Assembly (NCBI GenBank): GCA_964491875.1
Contig: CAZBIC010000022.1
Coordinates: 1 to 64,000, forward strand
From: JADJPG01 sp964491875
GTDB taxonomy: Bacteria > Verrucomicrobiota > Verrucomicrobiia > Limisphaerales > JADJPG01
DNA: 64,000 nt
Direction of reading: 5' to 3'
Shown here piece after piece: positions 28,277 to 36,462 of the stretch (position 1 is the stretch's first letter; each line of letters opens with the position of its first letter). The translations under genes and the position numbers were made by a program. The notes under the pieces are model-generated. The model did no database searches, was not told the origin of the DNA, and saw only the letters and a list, made by a program, of their open reading frames with translations.

Positions 28277-28645
28277 GTCTCTAGTGCGATGCCTGTGTCT
28301 GAAAGGGCGAACAAACTGACTCGCGACGGACGCCGCAAGTCGTTCCATGCCCAACAAAAAAAGCCCATTCTCAGGCTTAAAGAAGAAAACTGGGGTGACG
28401 CCTTACAAGAAATCCGCGCTGGCAAACTGCCCAAGCCACACACGTTCATACGCCAAACCCGAATCGTGCCGACCACGGCACAACCAGCATTCAACAGCTT
28501 CCATCGGGAATTTGCCGGCCGCGTTGCAAAAATTGTTGATCCATCTGAGGCTGCAACGGCGGTCAGAATGGCGGAGGGACAAAGAAGGAGAACCTACTTC
28601 GTGGCTCAGAAGCGACAGGCTGGGAAACCGAAAGTGCGTTTGAGG
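28277..28645. other. Intergenic stretch between galE and the giant trio, about 370 bases
   Basis: I see no credible gene on either strand. The stretch carries a weak intrinsic terminator on the minus strand (28356-28378) and should contain the promoter of the giant operon between that hairpin and 28276. I could not pick a clear -35/-10 pair. Confidence 0.4.
28356..28378 (-). terminator. Probable intrinsic terminator, upstream of the giant operon
   Basis: On the minus strand, AAGCC and GGCTT pair across an 8-base loop and are followed by seven T. The stem is only five base pairs, so the strength is uncertain. It would separate galE transcription from the downstream giant trio. Confidence 0.42.
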
Positions 28646-29617
28646 CTAATCCGGGTAGCCGTTCGGGTGCCGAACGTGCCATTCCCAAGCGGTGGAAACG
28701 ATTTCCTCGAGCTTGGGGTACTTGGGATTCCAGCCCAGCTCGTTCCGCGCCTTGTCGGCGGCAGCAACCAATCGCGGCGGGTCGCCGGGACGGCGCGGTT
28801 TCTCGACGGCGGGGATCTTCTTGCCCGAGATCTTTTCGCACATCTGGATGACTTCGCGCACGGAATAGCCGTCGCCATTGCCGAGATTGTAGAAGCCCTT
28901 GCGCCCCGGTTCCATCGCCAGCAGGTGAGCCTGAGCGATGTCCATGATGTGGATGTAATCGCGGATGCAGGTGCCGTCCGGGGTCGGGTAATCCGTGCCG
29001 TAGATCTCGCACTGCGAAGCCTGGCCCAGTGCCACCTTGAGCACGTTCGGAATCAGATGGGTCTCGATGCGATGATGTTCACCGAAGCGCCCGCTGGCTC
29101 CAGCGGCGTTGAAGTACCGGAACGCGACAAACTCCAGCCCATGCAGGCGCTGATACCAGTCGAGAACGCTCTCGAACATCTTCTTCGATTCGCCGTAAGG
29201 ATTGATCGGTCGCTGCGGAGTGTCCTCGGTAATCGGAACCTTGTCCGGAAAACCATACGTCGCGCAGGTGGAGCTGAAGACGAACTTCCGCACGCCGGCG
29301 CCGACCGCCGCGTTGAGGAGCTTCACGCCATTCCCGACGTTGTTCCCGAAATATTTCCCCGGATTCTGCATCGACTCGCCGACGAGCGCGTTCGCTGCGA
29401 AATGAACAATCACTTCCGACTTCGAGGCCTTGAGCGCTTCGAGAATCCGCGCCTCGTCGCTCAGTTCCGCCTGAACGAACGTGGCTCGTGGATCGATGGC
29501 GCTGCGGTGACCTTCCGACAGGTTGTCGTAAACGGTAACCTGATGACCGGCATTGAGCGCTTGCTCGACGTAAACCGACCCAATGTAACCGGCACCGCCC
29601 GAAACGAAGATGTTCAT
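28646..29617 (-). CDS. galE: UDP-glucose 4-epimerase
   Basis: GalE interconverts UDP-glucose and UDP-galactose (or the N-acetyl forms), supplying galactose for cell-surface glycans and allowing galactose use. The 323-residue length is normal. The NAD-binding GGAGYIGS lies at residues 7-14. The catalytic Ser/Thr is in FSSTCATYG (115-121) and the Tyr-xxx-Lys pair is Tyr141 and Lys145 in NPYGESK. FRYFNAAGA and DGTCIRDYIHIMD are further GalE hallmarks. It starts 11 bases after the stop of the secreted protein encoded upstream, so the two may be cotranscribed. The distinction from other extended-SDR sugar epimerases is supported by DGTCIRDYIHIMD, but activity on GlcNAc is not excluded. Confidence 0.93.
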   Translation of the reverse strand: MNIFVSGGAGYIGSVYVEQALNAGHQVTVYDNLSEGHRSAIDPRATFVQAELSDEARILEALKASKSEVIVHFAANALVGESMQNPGKYFGNNVGNGVKLLNAAVGAGVRKFVFSSTCATYGFPDKVPITEDTPQRPINPYGESKKMFESVLDWYQRLHGLEFVAFRYFNAAGASGRFGEHHRIETHLIPNVLKVALGQASQCEIYGTDYPTPDGTCIRDYIHIMDIAQAHLLAMEPGRKGFYNLGNGDGYSVREVIQMCEKISGKKIPAVEKPRRPGDPPRLVAAADKARNELGWNPKYPKLEEIVSTAWEWHVRHPNGYPD

Positions 29618-29628
29618 CGACGGTGGAA

Positions 29629-31551
29629 TTACTTCTTCAACTGCGGCGGATTTGGGTTGTAGACCTTGAAGCCCATGCCCTCGGAGGTCACCGCCCCGGA
29701 AGCCACGCTGATGTAGAAATATTTCGAGATCTTGTCGAAGGACGGGAGCAGCGAGAAGTCGATCCAGTCCTTCAATTTCTCCGCGCTGTCCTCAAGCTGG
29801 CCAGCCATCGGGGTGCCACCGAAAAGACTCGCCAGATTGCCCGAGTCCTTCTTCAAGGTCTCCACCGCGGCCCGCATGCTCTCGGCCTGATTTTCGTAGC
29901 CGAACATTCCCTTCGCCATGCCGCCGACTTTCTGGGCTGCATCATTGAGGCCGGGCAGGTCTCGCAACGCCTTCGCCGTGCTGTCTCCGCTGCGGAGGAA
30001 TTCCTCGAGCATCGCGACGTCTGTCGACATGGCGACGTAACCGCCGCTGGCGGCGTAATGCAACGCGCGCTCCACCGGGCGTCCGCCACCGGCAGATGGT
30101 GAAGGCGGGAGGCCGAGTGCGTAAACCGTCCGACCGAGGAACTCACGTTCCTTCACCTTCGGCTGCGGCATCACGGCACCAAGCGCCTTGATGGCCGAAG
30201 CAACCTGTTCCGCACGCGGCGAGCCGATGAGGAAGAGCGCAGGCGGAGAGTTCAAATCCTCCAGCGTTTGTTTACGAGGCGCTTTTTGGTAGGTGATGAC
30301 ATCGTCGCCGAGATTGGCGATCAGGTTCTTGCGCAGGTCGAAGTTGGGATCCTTGTCCTTGCCCGCGTTGTCCATCATCATTTTGATCAACGTGCCGGCT
30401 TGGGGAACGGCTTCCACCACGGCGGCCTCCAAGGCAGCCCACGACTTCTGCAAATCGAGGCGAATGCGGCTGAACTTCACGACATCCGCCGGGACAAAGG
30501 CCGGTGGATTGGCATCCTTCGCTTCGAAGGAAATCAGTTTGAACAGCCCTCGGCGTTGCGATTCCGGAACGGCGAGGTTGAAGCCCATCATGGAACCATC
30601 TCCAGTGTCGCGGAAATTGAAGGCGACCGTTTGCAGGCCCATGATGCCAAGCGCCGAGAGAAGTTTGTCCGGCTCCATGCCCATTCCACCGCGACCGCGC
30701 CCTTCGCCCGATTCCTTCTTCAGAGCTTTCACCGCGGTATCGAGGAAGCTCTTGGTGTTTATCCAGCCATACATCTGTGCGTCGCGAAACAGCGGGCCAT
30801 GGCTCGCTGCGTAGGAAGCCTGCTCGGAAAGCGTCGCCGTCCCGGCACCCGCCTGGTTCGCGAGAACTTTCTCAACATGCTTCGCGACCGTGCCCACCAC
30901 GAGCAGCGTGCCGGACTGACCGACCATCAGCTCCATGTTCTTGCCTTTCTCCGCGTCTCCGGGCTTAGGCGGTTCGAGTGCAGCGTCGCCTTGTCCAGCA
31001 TCGGGGAACACTTTCTCGAGGGACTTCTTCAAATCGTCCTGCTTGAAGATCAGGACGGTGAACTCCACATCGCGAATTTTTTCCACGCGCACCTGCTTGC
31101 CGCTGTCGACCCATTTGGTCTTCAACGCCGCGAGTTTGGCCTTCAGGCTGTCGCTCTTCTCACGGGCATCGAGGAGGATTAAGACACCGGGTTCCTTCGG
31201 CGTGCCGGCCTGATCCCATTCATTGGCGGTCAGCGCGAAGGTCACCTGACCTTGCGCCAGCTCGGAGTACTCGGAAAACTTGATACCGAGCTCCTTTTCC
31301 ATGGGTTCGACCAGGTCCGAGCGAAACTTGCCCATGAACTTGTCCTTGAACGCCTTCATCGCCGGGTCCGCCCAGAGCAAGCTGGCGGGCGCTTGTTTCC
31401 AAGTCGCGCTGGCTTTGGTGAAATCCGGAACCGTGACCACGGCGACGGTATCAGCAGGCAGCAGTTTTTCCGGAGGAGGCGTCGCCGCGAGTGTAGTAAA
31501 GGCGCAGGCAACGAGGAGGCCCAGGGCGAGGAGTTGGCGTTTCATAATCAT
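29629..31551 (-). CDS. Secreted protein of unknown function (DUF3352-like)
   Basis: This 640-residue protein has a signal peptide (LLALGLLVACAFTTLAA) followed by PPPEKLLPADTVAVVTVPDFTKASATWKQ. That opening, in which a mature N-terminus introduces a statement-like PADTV.VV strand, is shared by a broad group of secreted bacterial unknowns, including DUF3352-type proteins. Repeated units with LLDAREKSDSLKAKLAALK and SSPRAEQVASAIKAL suggest duplicated alpha/beta domains. There is no catalytic motif that I can name. The start is either ATG 31551 or ATG 31545, two codons apart. It lies directly upstream of galE and downstream of the protease gene, all on the minus strand. Confidence 0.6.
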   Translation of the reverse strand: MIMKRQLLALGLLVACAFTTLAATPPPEKLLPADTVAVVTVPDFTKASATWKQAPASLLWADPAMKAFKDKFMGKFRSDLVEPMEKELGIKFSEYSELAQGQVTFALTANEWDQAGTPKEPGVLILLDAREKSDSLKAKLAALKTKWVDSGKQVRVEKIRDVEFTVLIFKQDDLKKSLEKVFPDAGQGDAALEPPKPGDAEKGKNMELMVGQSGTLLVVGTVAKHVEKVLANQAGAGTATLSEQASYAASHGPLFRDAQMYGWINTKSFLDTAVKALKKESGEGRGRGGMGMEPDKLLSALGIMGLQTVAFNFRDTGDGSMMGFNLAVPESQRRGLFKLISFEAKDANPPAFVPADVVKFSRIRLDLQKSWAALEAAVVEAVPQAGTLIKMMMDNAGKDKDPNFDLRKNLIANLGDDVITYQKAPRKQTLEDLNSPPALFLIGSPRAEQVASAIKALGAVMPQPKVKEREFLGRTVYALGLPPSPSAGGGRPVERALHYAASGGYVAMSTDVAMLEEFLRSGDSTAKALRDLPGLNDAAQKVGGMAKGMFGYENQAESMRAAVETLKKDSGNLASLFGGTPMAGQLEDSAEKLKDWIDFSLLPSFDKISKYFYISVASGAVTSEGMGFKVYNPNPPQLKK

Positions 31552-31765
31552 TTCAAGACCGGTATGACGTCGTGCTTGTTCAAACCACCGGAGTCTGTCT
31601 CCGACGAAACCGCTGGATGCTCAGCAAGTTCAAAGCCGAGTGGCAAGCCACGAATTCCGGACACAGGATAGGTCGAGATGTTTCCCGCGCAATTGGGGAA
31701 TCTCCTTCAAATTGTAAAGACTCGCGGCGAATCAGTCTCCGCCGCCCCGATTGGGTCAGTTCTGC

Positions 31766-32776
31766 CTATTTGGCAGAATTCTCCAGCTTGCCATCCGCCG
31801 CAGCCTGAGACATCCGGCTTGGCGGCTGGAGATAGCGATAGGCGTTGCTCGGATTATCTGTGTCGTAAGCGTAGGCGTCGCGGTGTTTTAGGAAGTACCG
31901 GACGTTCTCGATCGGAATCGCAAAGCCCAAGCCTTCGCCGAAGACCTTCATGTTCGTCACGCCGGTAACTTCGCCGCGGAGATTGAAAAGTGGACCGCCG
32001 CTGTTGCCCGGGTTGATTTGCGTCGTCGTTTGGATGTAAAGATCGCCCTGCATCTGCCGCGTCTTGGTACTGACGATGCCTTCGGTCACCGTGCGTTCCA
32101 ACCCCAGCGGGCTGCCGATGGCAAACACGCGTTCGCCCACCGCCAGCAGGTCCGAATCACCCAGCGGCACCCACGAAAACTTCGGTGCATCCTTGTCCTC
32201 GACCTTCAGCAACGCCAGATCTTGGAACTTGTTCATCGCGACGATGCGGATCTGCTTGTAGACCTTCCGCTCCAGCTGGCCATTCTGCTGATGATAAACC
32301 TCAATGCTGATCTGCGTCTCGCCTTCGATGACGTGGAAATTCGTGATGAGATAGCCGTCCTCGTTCAGGAAGAATCCCGAGCCCAGCCCGCCGGGCGTCC
32401 TGACTTGCACCACGGATTCGCCCAGTTGCGCGACCAACTCGCGCACGGACTTCTCCTGCACAGTGCCTTTTGAAATTCGGAACAGGTCGGAATCGCTTGC
32501 CTTTTGCGCCACCGCCGACGCCGTTGCCGCAGTGGCCGGCTGTTTGCCCTTGGCTGGTTTCGCAGGTTTTTCCTCCTCGTCCTTCGCAATGCGCGCAATC
32601 TGCGACCTTGGAATCGTCAGCACGGTGTAACCGAGGTCCACGATCACCGCATCGCGTTTTTCCGCGAGGATCTTGCCGGTGACGGACGATTTCTCCTTCA
32701 ACACCACCGTTTCGGCGGAAGCCGTGTTCAAACCGAGCCCGGCCAGAAGTGCGACAGTAGCGATGCGCGCGAACAT
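31766..32776 (-). CDS. Exported trypsin-like serine protease (S1C, DegP/HtrA type without PDZ)
   Basis: The start is taken at ATG 32776, which opens a signal peptide (IATVALLAGLGLNTASA). Residues 22-65 form a small SH3-like strand region (VVLKEKSSVTGKILAEKRDAV), then a Lys/Ala/Pro linker. The protease domain spans about 110-310. The catalytic triad is visible: His148 in TNFHVIEGE, Asp186 in FQDLALLKV and Ser259 in INPGNSGGPL. No PDZ domain follows, so it lacks the usual HtrA substrate module; the total length is 336 residues. It would act in the periplasm in protein quality control or processing. The mobA gene ends about 40 bases upstream on the same strand. Confidence 0.9.
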   Translation of the reverse strand: MFARIATVALLAGLGLNTASAETVVLKEKSSVTGKILAEKRDAVIVDLGYTVLTIPRSQIARIAKDEEEKPAKPAKGKQPATAATASAVAQKASDSDLFRISKGTVQEKSVRELVAQLGESVVQVRTPGGLGSGFFLNEDGYLITNFHVIEGETQISIEVYHQQNGQLERKVYKQIRIVAMNKFQDLALLKVEDKDAPKFSWVPLGDSDLLAVGERVFAIGSPLGLERTVTEGIVSTKTRQMQGDLYIQTTTQINPGNSGGPLFNLRGEVTGVTNMKVFGEGLGFAIPIENVRYFLKHRDAYAYDTDNPSNAYRYLQPPSRMSQAAADGKLENSAK

Positions 32777-32817
32777 GTTGCGACCATAGCGGGAGCGATC
32801 CGGGGTGACAAGGGCCG

Positions 32818-33423
32818 TCACCTCGAAAATCTCCCGTTCGCCGCTGGTTCCAATATTTTCCAGTCCTCCGGCGTGTTGATGTTCCGCAACTCCGCATGTC
32901 GGGCCTTCGAAATCCGCACGCGCCGCGCCGTCAGCGCCGCCGCGAGCTTTTGCAGCGAAAACGCCCGCTTCACCATTTGATCCTCAATCACAGGCAAGGC
33001 GTTCGCCCGGATCACGAATGGAAACCCGGCGTCTTCCCCGGCCACCGCAAACACCGCCGCCCGCTTGGAGCTCAACTGGGCGACAAGTCGCTTCAGTAAC
33101 TCCGCCGATACGAATGGCATGTCGCAGGCGAGGAACAACTCGGCGTCCGCCCGACTGGTTTTCAGCGCTGTGTAGATTCCCCCAAGCGGACCACAACGTG
33201 GCACCAAATCCCGTCGAATCACGCGGACCGGCCAGCCCGTCGCGTTCGCCGCCGCCCGGACGTGTCCCAACAACGTTTTCCCTCGAAAACGCAGCTTCGC
33301 CTTATCCCGACCCATCCGGGAGCTCAGTCCGCCCGCCAGGATGCTGATGGCGATGGTCGACTCAGATGCTGGACGTTTTGTCCGACGCACCACGGGTCGC
33401 GGCAGTTTATCAGGCGGTTGCAC
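32818..33423 (-). CDS. mobA: Molybdenum cofactor guanylyltransferase
   Basis: MobA attaches GMP to molybdopterin to make the bis-MGD cofactor of DMSO-reductase-family enzymes. The nucleotide-binding motif ILAGGLSSRMGRDKA is clear, followed by GPLGGIYTAL and ELFLACDMPFV, the other two conserved blocks; NINTPEDW is the usual C-terminal motif. The start is uncertain. I chose GTG 33423, but GTG 33393 is also possible, and the frame is open to a TTG at 33552, which would extend into the rpsB promoter region. No other moa/moe genes or molybdoenzymes lie in the window. It runs divergently from rpsB. Confidence 0.85.
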   Translation of the reverse strand: MQPPDKLPRPVVRRTKRPASESTIAISILAGGLSSRMGRDKAKLRFRGKTLLGHVRAAANATGWPVRVIRRDLVPRCGPLGGIYTALKTSRADAELFLACDMPFVSAELLKRLVAQLSSKRAAVFAVAGEDAGFPFVIRANALPVIEDQMVKRAFSLQKLAAALTARRVRISKARHAELRNINTPEDWKILEPAANGRFSR

Positions 33424-33596
33424 CCCAGTCTTGTAGAGGGGAAATGGCCGAAAATAAAGGTTGCTCTGGCACTTGGCTTTGGTAGTTTGCCCGTCCCTTT
33501 GGCGGGTCCCGGCAATGTCCGGACCGGTTCGAGGGACTGTTAACGGCCTCAAGTTGCCACGCTCGTGTGAGTGCGGCGGGCCACAATAACACTAAA

Positions 33597-33662
33597 TACA
33601 ATCCCGTTTTCCGCGGGATGGTTCGCCGTAGAGCGGACTTTCAACCATAGGAAACAAATACT
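33597..33662 (+). promoter_or_regulatory. rpsB upstream region with -10-like box and two hairpins
   Basis: A TACAAT box at 33597-33602 overlaps the hairpin ATCCCG-N7-CGGGAT (33601-33619). A second hairpin GTTCGC-N6-GCGGAC (33621-33638) follows, and TTTC (33640-33643) could pair with GAAA in the ribosome binding site AGGAAA near 33650. The layout resembles r-protein leaders that bind S2, but there is no proof, and if TACAAT is a true -10 the first hairpin would not be fully transcribed. Confidence 0.3.
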
Positions 33663-34445
33663 GTGCTGAGCATTGGCATCAAAGAACTGTTGGAGTCGGG
33701 CGTTCATTTCGGACATCAGACCAAGCGTTGGAACCCCAAGATGAAGCAATTCATCTTCGAAGCCCGCAACGGCATCCACATCATCGACCTGAGCAAGACG
33801 CTCAGCCAGCTGGAAGCCGCATGTGACTTCCTCACCACCACCTGCCGCAAGGGCGGACAAGTCCTCTTCGTCGGCACGAAGAAACAGGCCCAGGAAGCCG
33901 TGAAGGAAGCCGCCAAGGCTTGCAACCAGCACTATGTCACCGAGCGCTGGCTCGGCGGCACCCTGACGAATTTCAACACCGTGAAGCGCTCGATCGGCCG
34001 CATGAAGCAGATCGAAAAGATGGACGCTGACGGCAGCATCAACAACTACGTGAAGCAGGAGCAATCGATGCTCCGCCGTGAAGCCGGCCGCCTCGCGAAG
34101 AACTTTGACGGTATCCGCTCGATGGACAAGTTCCCCGCCGCGATGTTCATCGTGGACATCAAGCGCGAGCACAACGCCGTGGCCGAAGGCCGCCGCCTGA
34201 AGATTCCGATCGTCGCCATCGCCGACACCAACGCGGATCCCGATCTCGTCGATTATCCGATCGCTGCGAACGACGATGCGATTCGTTCCGTGCGCATGAT
34301 CCTCACGACCATCGTCCAGACGATCACCGCCGCCCGTGCGGATTTCGAAAGCCGTGCCGTACGTCGCAAGACTGACGAAGGCGCTGCCGAAGCCGCTCCG
34401 GCAACCGCCGCCGCACCCGTGGCCGAGGCTGGCGTTACCGCCTGA
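33663..34445 (+). CDS. rpsB: 30S ribosomal protein S2
   Basis: S2 binds the 30S head and is needed to bring S1 to the subunit. The start is GTG 33663, preceded by AGGAAAC. Diagnostic blocks are ESGVHFGHQTKRWNPKMKQFIF, GIHIIDLSKT, GQVLFVGTKKQAQEAVKEAA, VTERWLGGTLTNF and the IPIVAIADTNADPDLVDYPI C-terminal block. The length of 260 residues includes an Ala/Pro/Glu-rich tail common in this phylum. It forms the first gene of the conserved rpsB-tsf pair; tsf follows about 100 bases later. Confidence 0.98.
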   Translation: MLSIGIKELLESGVHFGHQTKRWNPKMKQFIFEARNGIHIIDLSKTLSQLEAACDFLTTTCRKGGQVLFVGTKKQAQEAVKEAAKACNQHYVTERWLGGTLTNFNTVKRSIGRMKQIEKMDADGSINNYVKQEQSMLRREAGRLAKNFDGIRSMDKFPAAMFIVDIKREHNAVAEGRRLKIPIVAIADTNADPDLVDYPIAANDDAIRSVRMILTTIVQTITAARADFESRAVRRKTDEGAAEAAPATAAAPVAEAGVTA

Positions 34446-34546
34446 GTTGTCCTGGCGGGTCGCAACCAGACTTCTCGCGAAGTTGCCGTTGCGCCCGCAG
34501 ATCCCTTCAACTCTCAACTCTAGACACTCTCAACTTAGAAAAGACT

Positions 34547-35389
34547 ATGGCTGAAATCTCTGCTTCAGACGTCGGCAAGCTCCGCGAAACCACCGGGGCC
34601 GGCCTGATGGATTGCAAAAAGGCGCTCGTCGAAGCCAATGGCAATTTCGACGCCGCCGTCGACCTCCTCCGTAAAAAGGGCATCGCTTCCGCCGGCAAGA
34701 AGGCCGGCCGCGACGCCAAGGAAGGCGTGATCGTGAAATACCTCCGCGAAGACAACAAGCTCGGCTTGCTCGTCGAGGTGAACTGCGAAACCGACTTCGT
34801 CGCCCGCAACGAATCCTTCGGCGCATTCTGCGATGACATCGCCAAGAAGCTCGCCACCAATCCCAATGTGGATCTCGAAGCGGACCGCGTCGCGGCCGTC
34901 GCGAAGATCGGCGAGAACATCAAGATCTCCCGCCATCACCGCATGGAAGTCTCCGGCAACGGTGTCGTCGCCGGTTACATCCACACCGGCGGCAATGTCG
35001 GTGTGCTCGTGGAAGTCGGCGCTGGCAAGCAGGAGACCACGGCGAACGAGGAGTTCAAGCAACTCGTCCGCGACGTCACGCTCCAAATCGCCGCGTCCAG
35101 CCCGGTGGCTGTCTCGCGTGAAAGCGTCCCCGCGGACCTCGTCGCCAAGGAACGCGAAATCGCCGCCTCGTCGGACCGCCTCAAAGGCAAGCCCGCCCAG
35201 GCCATGGAGAAGATTCTCCAGGGCGTGATCGAGAAGTATTACCAAACCGTCTGTCTCGTCGATCAGGGCTTCGTGAAGAATCCTGAGGTCACCGTGAAGC
35301 AGCACGTCGACACCGTCGGCAAGAAGCTCGGTGACGAACTCACCGTCCGCCGCTTCGTCCGTTTCAAAGTCGGCGAAGGCGAGGCGTAA
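34547..35389 (+). CDS. tsf: Elongation factor Ts
   Basis: EF-Ts exchanges GDP for GTP on EF-Tu. The N-terminal UBA-like domain begins ASDVGKLRETTGAGLMDCKKAL, the hallmark of the family, followed by KKGIASAGKKAGRDAKEG. The core contains VEVNCETDFVARNESF and the dimer region. The C-terminal part includes EKYYQTVCLVDQGFVKNPEVTV. At 280 residues it has a normal length. It follows rpsB by about 100 bases and is closed by a strong intrinsic terminator, so rpsB-tsf is a unit and pyrH is transcribed separately. Confidence 0.98.
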   Translation: MAEISASDVGKLRETTGAGLMDCKKALVEANGNFDAAVDLLRKKGIASAGKKAGRDAKEGVIVKYLREDNKLGLLVEVNCETDFVARNESFGAFCDDIAKKLATNPNVDLEADRVAAVAKIGENIKISRHHRMEVSGNGVVAGYIHTGGNVGVLVEVGAGKQETTANEEFKQLVRDVTLQIAASSPVAVSRESVPADLVAKEREIAASSDRLKGKPAQAMEKILQGVIEKYYQTVCLVDQGFVKNPEVTVKQHVDTVGKKLGDELTVRRFVRFKVGEGEA

Positions 35390-35410
35390 GCCAGAAGACA
35401 TTTCAATCGC

Positions 35411-35447
35411 ACCGGGCATCTCGCGAGGGATGCCCGGTTTTGTTTTT
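35411..35447 (+). terminator. Strong intrinsic terminator after tsf
   Basis: ACCGGGCATC (35411-35420) and GATGCCCGGT (35429-35438) form a perfect 10-bp stem with an 8-base loop, followed by TTTGTTTTT. It lies 22 bases after the tsf stop and ends the rpsB-tsf transcript. Confidence 0.9.
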
Positions 35448-35615
35448 GGAGATGCCTCCCGCCAAGGCCGCGAAGTTCGCTACGTCGCAGGAGCGATGCA
35501 ACCGTCCTGCGCACGCCGCGAGAATAACCTCTGCTTCCAGCCCGATACATGGCGACCTTTGCGCCCTTCGCGTGAGGCATTACTCTCCCCGAAAGACTCC
35601 GCCACGGACATTGGT

Positions 35616-35644
35616 TTGACGCTTCAGCTCACCGAGTGTAAAAC
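35616..35644 (+). promoter_or_regulatory. Candidate sigma-70-type promoter for pyrH
   Basis: TTGACG (35616-35621) and TAAAAC (35639-35644) are separated by exactly 17 bases. A start point about seven bases after the -10 would fall near 35651, only a few bases before the pyrH ATG at 35655. There is no ribosome binding site before that ATG, which fits a nearly leaderless transcript. Confidence 0.45.
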
Positions 35645-35654
35645 GCCCTCGCTC

Positions 35655-36377
35655 ATGAAGAAAAAGACCGCCAAATATCGTCGCATCCTCCTCAAACTCT
35701 CCGGTGAAGCCCTTGGCGGTGAACAAGGCATCGGCATTTGCCCGGAGGCCGTCCATGACATGGCCCGGCAGGTTCAGGAAGTGCGCGATCTCGGCGTCCA
35801 AGTCGTCATCGTCATCGGCGGCGGAAACATCTTCCGCGGTCTCTCCGGCAGCGAGCGCGGCATCGAACGCGCCACGGGCGACTACATGGGCATGCTCGCC
35901 ACCATCATTAATTCCCTTGCCCTGCAGGACGCGCTGGAGAAACAAGGCGTCGCCACGCGGGTACAAAGCGCCATCACGATGCACCAGGTCGCGGAGCCGT
36001 TCATCCGTCGACGCGCCGTGCGTCATCTGGAAAAGAATCGCGTCGTCATCTTCGGCGGCGGCACGGGCAATCCTTACTTCTCGACCGACACCGCCGCCGC
36101 ACTGCGCGCGAACGAAATCGGCGCCGAGGTCATTCTCAAGGCCACGAAGGTCGACGGAATCTACGACAGCGATCCGAAGAAGAACCCGAAAGCCAAGCGT
36201 TACTCGCAAGTGAGCTATCAGGAAGCGCTCTTCAAGCGCCTGAAGGTGATGGATTCCACAGCCTTCTCGCTCTGCCAGGACAACAAGATGCCGATCATCG
36301 TGTTCGATCTCTTCAAGTCCCACAACCTGCGCAAGGTCGTGATGGGCGAAAAAGTCGGCACGCTGGTGACCGGCTGA
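35655..36377 (+). CDS. pyrH: UMP kinase
   Basis: PyrH phosphorylates UMP to UDP in pyrimidine nucleotide synthesis. The start is ATG 35655 (MKKKTAKYRRILLKLSGEAL), giving 240 residues, the family norm; a longer open frame upstream is not coding. Conserved blocks are KLSGEALGG, VIVIGGGNIFRG, DYMGMLATIINSLALQDAL, FGGGTGNPYFSTDTAAALRA and the VDGIYDSDPKKNP block. In most bacteria frr (ribosome recycling factor) follows, as rpsB-tsf-pyrH-frr; here an unrelated secreted protein follows instead. A close promoter and the upstream terminator suggest independent transcription. Confidence 0.97.
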   Translation: MKKKTAKYRRILLKLSGEALGGEQGIGICPEAVHDMARQVQEVRDLGVQVVIVIGGGNIFRGLSGSERGIERATGDYMGMLATIINSLALQDALEKQGVATRVQSAITMHQVAEPFIRRRAVRHLEKNRVVIFGGGTGNPYFSTDTAAALRANEIGAEVILKATKVDGIYDSDPKKNPKAKRYSQVSYQEALFKRLKVMDSTAFSLCQDNKMPIIVFDLFKSHNLRKVVMGEKVGTLVTG

Positions 36378-36384
36378 GCGACCT

Positions 36385-36422
36385 CTCCGTTTATCATCGG
36401 AGCGCCGGTCTCCGACCCGGAG
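36385..36422. repeat. Alternating CTCCG/CGGAG mini-repeats after pyrH
   Basis: CTCCG at 36385 and 36410 alternates with CGGAG at 36398 and 36418, so two different 5-bp stems compete. No T-run follows. It could be a weak terminator or a dispersed intergenic element; the role is unproven. Confidence 0.35.
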
Positions 36423-36462
36423 GGAAGGTGGGATTTCGTCAAGTCGGCGTAGGTAGGCAGCC

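Noticed and set aside
28289..29662. Long open frame on the plus strand opposite galE
   Set aside because: It lies opposite a clear galE with all motifs; composition is typical of an antisense shadow of GC-rich coding DNA.
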